In this document: piece by piece, positions 35,656 through 41,602 of the stretch
Layout: each line of letters starts with the position of its first letter
Numbering within the stretch: position 1 is the stretch's first letter
Assembly (NCBI RefSeq): GCF_947495455.1
Contig: NZ_CANLZC010000046.1
Span: 1 to 41,602, forward strand
Direction: 5' to 3'
Length of the DNA: 41,602 nt
DNA from: an uncultured Shewanella sp.
Lineage (GTDB): Bacteria > Pseudomonadota > Gammaproteobacteria > Enterobacterales > Shewanellaceae
Made by a program: the position numbers and the translations under genes
Notes under the pieces: model-generated
The model's database searches: none
Told to the model about the DNA's origin: nothing
Seen by the model: only the letters and a program-made list of their open reading frames with translations

Positions 35656-36057
35656 AATACTTCCTTAAAATGATCATTCACCCGTAAAAAGCACTTCTAC
35701 TGGTTTAAATAAAACATGTTAAAGAATAACGTTTAAGTCTACCTTGATCTAAATTAATAAATAATCTATTGATTTTAAATAAGATTATTCTTTTTTAGGT
35801 ATTGCTATTTTAGATCTCCATGTCCTTTTTTTGGTTTTTATTAAACCAAAGACAAAGCGGTTTTTTGATTGTTTGTCCTCGTCGTGTTTGAAAGTCGGCT
35901 TGAAAATAGAAGCAAAGAACAAATCAAATTGCTTAAAGCTAATAAAGGCATAAGAATAAGGACATACGAAAGTAAGCGATAACTTCAACGACTCCCTATA
36001 ATAATATCCGTGATAGTAGAAAATACATGATTTGATTTTTTCAAAGGACTGATCCAT
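35656..36057. other. Intergenic region before the lipoprotein gene
   Basis: This 402-base AT-rich gap lies between divergent genes and carries their promoters. A 90-codon frame on the - strand (35785-36057) is rich in Tyr, Phe and Lys, has no ribosome binding site and reads like chance coding. No repeat or operator stands out. Confidence 0.5.
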
Positions 36058-36921
36058 ATGAAAACTTTTTTGCTCATATTAAGCATCTCTTTACTCAGCG
36101 CATGCAGTGCACTTGTGATGAACCAAAGCGTTAAAAAAACGCGCTCAAGCAGTTTAGTGAATTTTTTATACCCCAACCAAGAAAAGCCCTTAGCTCATAA
36201 GGAGACACTGCCTGTACTAAGCTTACCCGTTACTGTTGGGTTAGCCTTTGTCCCCGCTCAAAACGAAGAGCAAAATGAAATCAATACCCAAGAGCAATTA
36301 GCCTTACTGGAACAAGTAAAAGCCTCCTTTCTACAATATGATTATATCGGTCGTATTGACATTATCCCCAGTGCCTATTTGCAGCTAGGTAAAGGTTTTT
36401 CAACCTTAGACCAAATTTCTAGGCTATATGATGTCGATATCATGGCGCTAGTGTCTTACGATCAAGTCACACAAACCACTGAAAATAAAATTGCCGTCCT
36501 CTATTGGACCATTGTTGGAATGTACCTCATTCCAGGCAATGAAAATGCCATTCAAACTTTTGTCGATACCTCAGTATTTGATATAAAAAGTCGCAAGATG
36601 CTGTTTCGCGCACCTGGTACCAATACGCTCAAAGAGACTTCAACAGCAATCAGAATTAATGACACACTATCAAGCAAATCAAATGAAAGTTTTCAGCTAG
36701 CGGTAACCGATATGACACGGCATTTAAATGCTGAACTTGCCCGCTTCAAAACCAGAGTGAAAGAAGAGAAAATTGCCAAAGTCGAACACAAAGAAGGCTA
36801 CAGTGGCAGCGCTATCAATTTTTATACTTTACTCATATTACTCAGCATATTCATTTTCAAATTGAAAGTATGTTCCAAAAATATTAAGAGTAAAAAGATA
36901 TTAAGAGTAGAACAATATTAA
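36058..36921 (+). CDS. Rhombotarget-type lipoprotein
   Basis: This is a 287-residue lipoprotein. The N-terminus has a lipobox (ISLLSAC, Cys16). The body carries the pattern of a family annotated as rhombotarget or rhombotail lipoproteins (VTVGLAFVPA, then LL..V...F......IG.I..IPS.YL, and YDVDIMALVSYDQV). The C-terminus has SGSA followed by a membrane helix (about 252-271) and a basic tail, a GlyGly-CTERM-like sorting signal processed by rhombosortase. The Gly/Ser part is weaker than usual, and the tail after the helix is longer. An AAGGA lies upstream. It is unrelated to the T3SS. Confidence 0.72.
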   Translation: MKTFLLILSISLLSACSALVMNQSVKKTRSSSLVNFLYPNQEKPLAHKETLPVLSLPVTVGLAFVPAQNEEQNEINTQEQLALLEQVKASFLQYDYIGRIDIIPSAYLQLGKGFSTLDQISRLYDVDIMALVSYDQVTQTTENKIAVLYWTIVGMYLIPGNENAIQTFVDTSVFDIKSRKMLFRAPGTNTLKETSTAIRINDTLSSKSNESFQLAVTDMTRHLNAELARFKTRVKEEKIAKVEHKEGYSGSAINFYTLLILLSIFIFKLKVCSKNIKSKKILRVEQY

Positions 36922-36979
36922 GAGCAAAAAAGAAGCGCTGTTTAACATTAGCTAAATAAAATCAGTCATCTGTCTTCGT

Positions 36980-37012
36980 TTCAAAAGAGCAAGCACAGCT
37001 TGCTATTTTGAA
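36980..37012. terminator. Bidirectional terminator
   Basis: TTCAAAA-G-AGCAAGC and GCTTGCT-A-TTTTGAA form a 14-base-pair stem with one mismatch and loop ACA. The A- and T-rich outer arms serve as tails on both strands. It separates the convergent lipoprotein and acetyltransferase genes and touches the stop of the latter. Confidence 0.85.
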
Positions 37013-37516
37013 CTAACTATGCGAATGAGTGCTCAATAATAGAATTTCTTCGCCTTCCCAGTCAATAAAGCGGCCATAACCTAATCCCAGCTTATTTAAT
37101 AATGAAATTGAACGTACATTGTCTTTGACGGTAATGGCTAAAATAGGATTAAGTTCAAGCACATTTTGCGCATAATCCATTACCGCTTTTGACGCTTCAT
37201 AGGCATAGCCTTTTCCCATAAACTCAGGCAAAAAACCAAAGCCAATATCTGTATGAGGTAATCCCTCACGGCGAACTAAACCGGACATTCCCACCACTTG
37301 ATTTGTCTGTTTTAACACCACGGCATACAAGCCATAGCCATTATCTTGATAACTTTTAATGATGTTATTCTCTAAAAATGCCTCAGCATGCTCAATCGAA
37401 CGTATATTCCTGTCACCTATGTTTTTCAAATAAAGGGGAGACGTCATCAGAGCATGAATAAACGCCGCATCTTCAAGTGTCAACTCCCTTACTATCAAGC
37501 GCTCAGTTTCTAACAT
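37013..37516 (-). CDS. GNAT family N-acetyltransferase (RimJ/RimL-like)
   Basis: This 167-residue protein uses the GNAT fold to move an acetyl group from acetyl-CoA to an amine. It starts with ETERLIVRELTLEDAAFI, the typical opening of RimJ/RimL-type members. The acetyl-CoA binding motif is in IGFGFLPEFMGKGYAYEA (about 92-109), followed by the N.(R/P)SI.LL.KLGF-like stretch NVRSISLLNKLGLGYGRFI. The substrate cannot be told. It has a good AAGGAAG ribosome binding site and is divergent from the next lipoprotein gene. Confidence 0.88.
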   Translation of the reverse strand: MLETERLIVRELTLEDAAFIHALMTSPLYLKNIGDRNIRSIEHAEAFLENNIIKSYQDNGYGLYAVVLKQTNQVVGMSGLVRREGLPHTDIGFGFLPEFMGKGYAYEASKAVMDYAQNVLELNPILAITVKDNVRSISLLNKLGLGYGRFIDWEGEEILLLSTHSHS

Positions 37517-37621
37517 TCTATCTTCCTTTATCGGTGATTATCCTTCTTACCACTTTAGTCCAATGGCATTAAATGTTACATATAAATACAATTTTGATTT
37601 AATAATTTACATTTTAAATCA

Positions 37622-39022
37622 ATGATAAAAATAACAATTCCATCTCTATTCCGCTTGGCTCCACTTTGTGTCATCACCAGTTTAATGTTAGGTTGTGGCT
37701 CTGATCATAAAAATGACAAAAATAATCCACAGGATGAAAGTCATCCTTCCGCAACACAAGACCATGCTAATGTCATTATCCCGCAGGATCTAAAATCGGG
37801 AGACCAATTTACTTTAACGCTGTTAAAAAAAGACACTAAGGGTAAGACTCAGCCTGATGTAAAAACTCGTGTTTTAGTTCATGATACTAAAGGCAATCTA
37901 GTTGGGGACTTTCAGGCTAATGATAAAGGTGAGATCACCGTCGACTGGCAAGATAACAGCCAACACTTAAGTGTAGTCGATTTTCATGATGTGTATAATA
38001 ACCACACACAAGAAACCACACAGATCGCTAATATTTCAAGTCTTATCGATTTTAGTCAATTTGATAGCCTCTCATCCACCATGATCACAGAGCAAGCGAA
38101 TGTTCAATCATCAGACGATAACGATGAAATCGACATCGATTTCACTCAGCTTCAAGGCTCTTCACCCCATTCAACAGTTAAAATCGACAGCTTATCCACA
38201 CGCATGAGCATAAATGCCAGCGCCATGGATAAATTAACACTTATCTATGATACGGAAAATAGTGAGCATTTAGTGCAATTAATCTCTAATGACGGCCAAC
38301 AGGCCCGTGGTGGTTTGCTGAATTTTCGCAATAAAAGCAGCATTAGCTTAAATAAAGATCACTTCACCAGCGATGGAGTATCGGCAACAATAGGCGATCT
38401 TTCTGGTTGGGATGAACATGCATTTATTATAAGTCAACACACAACTGGCTCATTGAGCGCCCAACTAGCACAAGCCAATGATAATGTGTTTATCTACCCA
38501 GAATTAGCCCGTCAATCATGGTTACACACTGATAAAACGACAACAAAAAAACTATCAACTAACCACTGGATGACGGCAATCAATTTCAGTCAATTAAATT
38601 TTGATGCCCAAGGGCAGCTCAGCAATACGCCAGAACAACTTCTCACTGTTGGGACTCATCATATACAAGCCATTGAAGCCATGTCGGCTCAGTTAATGAG
38701 CAATGACAATACCACAGCCTTAGATCTCAGCGCCTTTCAAAGCAATGCACAAACCAGCAATATCGTTTTATGTGATACCCAATGCGATGAGCAACACTTC
38801 AGCTGGACTCTCACCAGTACGGAAGCAACCAGCCTACCTGCATTAACGTTACCTGATGATTTGCAAGCAACATTTGCCAATATCGCTGTATTTGACATTG
38901 AGATATCACTTAATGAGCAAATTAATCAAAATAAAGTCAATATCGATCTCAGTGACTTAGATGATGAAGATGACATTATTGATATGAAAGGTTTTGAGGT
39001 ATCCTTCTTAGTGCAAAAATAA
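37622..39022 (+). CDS. Uncharacterised lipoprotein
   Basis: This is a 466-residue protein with a lipoprotein signal (ITSLMLGC, Cys25), followed by an Asp/Asn/Lys-rich linker (about 27-48) and a possible beta-sandwich (about 50-130). A long Ser/Thr/Gln-rich body follows, with two close Cys (CDTQC near 379). An acidic IDLSDLDDEDD stretch lies near the C-terminus. I do not recognise a family. It is probably anchored to the outer membrane. No clear Shine-Dalgarno sequence was seen; the ATG is chosen because the signal peptide starts there. Confidence 0.7.
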   Translation: MIKITIPSLFRLAPLCVITSLMLGCGSDHKNDKNNPQDESHPSATQDHANVIIPQDLKSGDQFTLTLLKKDTKGKTQPDVKTRVLVHDTKGNLVGDFQANDKGEITVDWQDNSQHLSVVDFHDVYNNHTQETTQIANISSLIDFSQFDSLSSTMITEQANVQSSDDNDEIDIDFTQLQGSSPHSTVKIDSLSTRMSINASAMDKLTLIYDTENSEHLVQLISNDGQQARGGLLNFRNKSSISLNKDHFTSDGVSATIGDLSGWDEHAFIISQHTTGSLSAQLAQANDNVFIYPELARQSWLHTDKTTTKKLSTNHWMTAINFSQLNFDAQGQLSNTPEQLLTVGTHHIQAIEAMSAQLMSNDNTTALDLSAFQSNAQTSNIVLCDTQCDEQHFSWTLTSTEATSLPALTLPDDLQATFANIAVFDIEISLNEQINQNKVNIDLSDLDDEDDIIDMKGFEVSFLVQK

Positions 39023-39047
39023 ACCAGTAATCTAAAACATAGTCAGT

Positions 39048-39075
39048 CACTTGCTTTATTTTTTCAAAGCAAGTG
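39048..39075 (+). terminator. Hairpin after the 466-residue lipoprotein gene
   Basis: CACTTGCTTT and AAAGCAAGTG form a perfect ten-base-pair stem with a T-rich eight-base loop, 25 bases after the stop. It lacks a downstream T run on the + strand, so it may act as a transcript-end stabiliser as much as a terminator. Confidence 0.55.
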
Positions 39076-39108
39076 AGCTTGCTACAAACACTGCTCATCA
39101 CTCTTGCA

Positions 39109-39153
39109 TAAGCCTAACACTGCGACTTTTAACAAAGGGCAACGGCTTGCTAG
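39109..39153. repeat. Dispersed repeat element, copy 1
   Basis: This 45-base segment is about 80 percent identical to 40333-40377 (shared words CCTAACA, AACAA, CGGCTTG, TAG). It is intergenic. It may belong to a dispersed non-coding repeat family of this genome. Confidence 0.6.
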
Positions 39154-39244
39154 TCATCGATGTTAATGTACTTCCTCCACTCAGACTCATAAATAACGCG
39201 GGTTAGAAGATTTAAAAATAGACTATTAATGATGGCTGTCGAGT

Positions 39245-39544
39245 TCAGTCATTCAGTCTTTGCATCTTAGTCACATCCACTGGAGCCGCTAGCCACTCTT
39301 GATAACGCTCAAAAACGGCAGCTGTGTATGGCTTTTGATAATGTGCTTCTAAAGCCAATTCATTTTCCCATTCTTCGTACAGGAAAAGGCACTTTTCCGT
39401 CGCATTTTCATGTAATTTAAATTGACGACACCCAGGTTCTTGTCGAGTTAGCGGCAAAATATTGATAATGGCTTGCTTCGCTTCTTCGAAATGCTCATTT
39501 TTGGGATGTATTTTTGCAAATACAAATAAACGGTTCTCTGACAT
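39245..39544 (-). CDS. ABM-domain (putative quinol monooxygenase-like) protein
   Basis: This is a 99-residue protein of the antibiotic biosynthesis monooxygenase (ABM/YgiN-like) fold. It has an N-terminal strand LFVFAKIHPK, an EPGCRQFKLHE.....LFLYEEWENE segment, and a H....F.......... helix with AHYQKPYTAAVFERY. Such dimeric ferredoxin-like proteins act on quinones or reactive species, but many have no known substrate. The frame is open to 39562; the ATG at 39544 follows an AAGGG and begins with the usual short strand, so it is preferred. Confidence 0.82.
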   Translation of the reverse strand: MSENRLFVFAKIHPKNEHFEEAKQAIINILPLTRQEPGCRQFKLHENATEKCLFLYEEWENELALEAHYQKPYTAAVFERYQEWLAAPVDVTKMQRLND

Positions 39545-39602
39545 TAAATGATTTCCCTTCATATTTAAATAGGTATACTATTTATGAGCTTTATCCTTAC
39601 CC

Positions 39603-40168
39603 TTATTCATTTCCCATTGCATTTGCATTTTTTATTGCATTAAGCTCACTGACGTCGAAATCACATAATGCTAAAACATTCGCAATAAATTCACTTTTTG
39701 CGGCACAATAGGCGTCAATATCTGTTGGGAATTTTTCTGCTAATGCTCTTTTAAGTGCGCCATACTCATTTGCGGTTTGCTTATTAAGCCTAAGGTGATC
39801 CCTAAAGGCAATATGATTTTTTAATGCTAAACAATTGGGATCGCAAACATACAAATGATGCGGGTGAACCGAGTTTGCCTGTGAGAACATCTCACGGCCT
39901 TCAAGGCCTAAGCAACCTTTATGGGTATAACCAAGGCTTATTAAAGCATTCTTAGCAAGCTCAAAATCACGAAAGTCCGTTAAAATAATATCAATGTCAA
40001 TGATGGGTTTGGCATCGAGACCTTCAACTGAGGTGCTGCCAACATGTTCCCAGTTCTCAACAACAAGCGACTGTAATCGATCCCCTTGATTGCATCAGTG
40101 AGTCTGCTTTCAAGGGTTTGAAACCACGCTTTCCAATCTGATGAATATTCAACGACTTGCACATTCAT
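39603..40168 (-). pseudogene. GrpB family (UPF0157) gene, frameshifted
   Basis: Two frames together give a GrpB-family protein of about 188 residues. The first covers the start (VVEYSSDWKAWF, 40168 down to about 40085). The second resumes with SLVVENWEHVGSTSV.GLDAKPIIDIDI and continues to a normal C-terminus (to 39603). They differ by one base, and the break lies at a run of four G (+ strand CCCC at 40082-40085); one more G would restore the frame. GrpB proteins belong to the nucleotidyltransferase superfamily, with unknown cellular substrate. It may be a real recent pseudogene or a sequencing error at the homopolymer. Confidence 0.8.
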
Positions 40169-40332
40169 TTGCCTTCCCCCTAAACCACTCTAAGCCACTC
40201 TAAGCCACATTTTCTCTCAATGATAGCAAATACCTTACGTGACGATAATCACCTCAATGAATATGCTGCACACTTCACACAGATATTGTTAAAGGTTTTT
40301 CAAGCAGTGTACGACAAGCGGTGTTCATGAAT

Positions 40333-40377
40333 AAACCTAACAATGCTACTTTGAACAAGGAGCAGCGGCTTGGTAGC
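40333..40377. repeat. Dispersed repeat element, copy 2
   Basis: This is the partner of 39109-39153, with about 80 percent identity over 45 bases in the same orientation. It is intergenic, upstream of the GrpB pseudogene. Confidence 0.6.
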
Positions 40378-40520
40378 AAACATCATGAATTTTTAAAAAA
40401 ATTTAAAGGCATTGCCGCCTCGAGCATAAACCGGAATGTTTTTAGGTAGCAACAAAATATTATTGTATTCCATATAACTAAAATATTGATATGGATTTTC
40501 AAGCTTCTCTCAAAAGCTTG

Positions 40521-40548
40521 AGCCAGTCATTATTAATCAGTAACATAA
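40521..40548. repeat. 28-bp direct repeat, left arm
   Basis: AGCCAGT followed by CATTATTAATCAGTAACATA and A. It matches 41501-41528 in 26 of 28 bases, same orientation, with a period of 980 bases. The pair encloses the small secreted-protein gene. Confidence 0.75.
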
Positions 40549-40951
40549 TGGGATTTTAGCCAGAATTCTACACTCAGCATTTATCACATCATGACCTGAC
40601 GGTTTTTCACCTACATGCCTGCTGTTGATCTGGGAAAATGTGCGATATTAGCGGAATGAGTGATTTTTGAAGTGTAAAGTACCGACTCAGTTGGCCTTTT
40701 ATAATATGAGGCTGAGGTTCATGGTCTTGATGCTTAAGATATTAAAATAAGCTGCGCATTATCCTGACATATAGAGCCTATAGGCATATATTGACAACAT
40801 TTTGGCATCACTTTGGAAAAGCGCCATCGTCGTTTATCTAAATGCTAGCGATAATTACGCAACTACAGCAATGATAATAGGCTCTTCTAGTTAAACGGAA
40901 AGTTCAAGAGAAAACTCTATACTAATCAGGGGTCTTCTTGGAGGTGGCATA

Positions 40952-40993
40952 GCTCTTTATAAAAAGCCCTTTATAAATAGCCCTTTATAAACA
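40952..40993. repeat. 14-bp tandem repeat, three copies
   Basis: GCTCTTTATAAAAA, GCCCTTTATAAATA and GCCCTTTATAAACA stand head to tail. They are non-coding and lie between the direct repeats. Confidence 0.85.
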
Positions 40994-41123
40994 GCAAGAT
41001 CCAACATCTACGAGTCAATAAAGCTTAGTTTGATGATTTAAAATATGCCACTAATCATAGCTGTCCTAGTTGGTTCTATTACGGAGCACAGTAATTGACA
41101 TCCCAATTGAACCACTGATTATG

Positions 41124-41465
41124 TTACTTGACTAGACCAATAGAATGTACTTTGCAGTAATTTCCGTCAGAACCACTCCATAGTTGATCATTGTAAGCAG
41201 CTATATACATCTTTGAACCCGCATGAAATGCTGACAATAAGAAAGCAGATACATTTTTATTACCAATATTATCTGTAGACTTAACCCAAAAACCAGCTTC
41301 ACAACCAGTTAAAGGCGAATCTACCTTAATAACAATATCATTATGCCTGGAAGAACCTTCTCCGTAGGTGTACAAAGTATTTACTGTAGTTGTTGTACTT
41401 ACAGACGCAGAAAAAACCTGAGTTGAAACTAATGCAAGAGCTCCAGCAATTAGTGTTTTTTTCAT
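41124..41465 (-). CDS. Small secreted protein, uncharacterised
   Basis: This 113-residue precursor has a clear Sec signal peptide (MKKTLIAGALALVSTQVFSA, cleavage after residue 20). The mature part of 93 residues is beta-rich, with two Cys (55 and 104) that could form a disulphide. Patterns include NDIVIKVDSP, CEAGFWV, and DQLWSGSDGNYCKV. I do not recognise a family with confidence. The frame is open to 41510, but the ATG at 41465 starts the signal peptide and has AAGGA seven bases upstream. It lies between two direct repeats, 28 bases each. Confidence 0.75.
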   Translation of the reverse strand: MKKTLIAGALALVSTQVFSASVSTTTTVNTLYTYGEGSSRHNDIVIKVDSPLTGCEAGFWVKSTDNIGNKNVSAFLLSAFHAGSKMYIAAYNDQLWSGSDGNYCKVHSIGLVK

Positions 41466-41500
41466 CACTATCCTTAATAAATTTAAATTGAAAAGGTCAT

Positions 41501-41528
41501 AGCCAACCATTATTAATCAGTAACATAA
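41501..41528. repeat. 28-bp direct repeat, right arm
   Basis: This is the second copy of the repeat at 40521-40548 (AGCCAAC in place of AGCCAGT, rest identical). It overlaps the promoter region of the secreted-protein gene. Confidence 0.75.
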
Positions 41529-41602
41529 CCTGAACTCGGGATAAGAAATTGAACTAACAGCCCTCTTTGTGATCAGATCTTTCGACCAAGATTAATCAAT
41601 CA

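Larger units (their letters stand above)
40169..41123. other. Long intergenic region with repeats
   Basis: No gene could be supported in this 955-base stretch. It holds a dispersed repeat copy (40333-40377), a hairpin TCAAGCTT/AAGCTTGA (40499-40521), one arm of a 28-base direct repeat (40521-40548) and a 14-base triple tandem repeat (40952-40993). All reading frames are short and broken, so decayed mobile or accessory DNA is possible. Confidence 0.55.

Noticed and set aside
35785..36057. A 90-codon frame on the - strand next to the rhombotarget lipoprotein
   Set aside because: There is no ribosome binding site, its composition is like translated AT-rich spacer, and its start abuts the divergent gene start. 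I could not recognise any motif.
40584..40599. A TCACAT-CATG-ACCTGA sequence resembling the operator
   Set aside because: Two of six bases in the left arm differ, and no T3SS gene lies downstream.
1..41602. CRISPR arrays, tRNA genes, integrases and insertion sequences
   Set aside because: I looked for regularly spaced repeats, tRNA-like cloverleafs and transposase motifs and found none; repeats here are tandem or paired without CRISPR spacing.

Overview
This window is an almost complete SPI-2/LEE-class (Ssa-Esc) type III secretion system (T3SS) island from an AT-rich gammaproteobacterium. The non-T3SS flank (a DUF1415 protein, a rhombotarget-type lipoprotein, a RimJ/RimL-like acetyltransferase, GrpB and ABM-domain proteins) points to a marine Shewanella/Vibrio-type organism. 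That placement is an inference and not firm. No tRNA, integrase, IS element, rRNA or CRISPR array was recognised.

Layout. At 76-2871 (-) lies an SsrA-like hybrid sensor kinase; its response-regulator partner is not in the window and may lie just beyond the left edge. Reading rightwards at 3256-6582 (+) are ssaB/spiC, the secretin sctC, the ring protein sctD and ssaE. The translocon cluster follows at 6665-11720 (+): an SseA/CesAB-like chaperone, three tandem EspA/SseB-like filament subunits, an SscA/CesD-like chaperone, and SseC/EspD- and SseD/EspB-like pore proteins. It ends at a strong terminator. At 11799-14261 (+) are an SseE-like protein, a CesT-like chaperone and a putative SopB/IpgD-type phosphoinositide phosphatase effector. 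At 14396-23200 (-) is the export-apparatus block, read in the order sctM(ssaM)-V-N-O-P-Q-R-S-T-U as in SPI-2. At 23399-27658 (-) a CesT-like chaperone precedes a 1272-residue membrane-active effector candidate. At 28525-33241 (-) are an AraC-family regulator, needle, needle chaperone, inner rod, sctJ, sctK, sctL and the gatekeeper sctW. From 33583 onward come apparently chromosomal genes, interrupted by one orphan 481-residue candidate effector.

The parts fit one machine. SctC/D/J form the rings, SctR/S/T/U/V the export gate, SctN/O/L/K/Q the cytoplasmic sorting platform and ATPase, SctI/F the rod and needle, and SctP the ruler. SsaB/SsaM/SctW form the translocator-versus-effector switch. EspA-like proteins form the filament and SseC/SseD the pore.

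The most notable observations are: (1) a nearly perfect 6-4-6 palindrome, TCAGGT-N4-ACCTGA, sits 56-61 bp upstream of the start codons of four T3SS transcription units and is probably the island's operator; (2) the EspA gene is triplicated, with a hypervariable centre, 59 identical C-terminal residues and mosaic nucleotide tracts that suggest gene conversion; (3) a divergent CKSxKDR phosphatase effector; (4) a giant effector candidate with its own chaperone; (5) two operon junctions padded by decayed tandem duplications of neighbouring gene ends.
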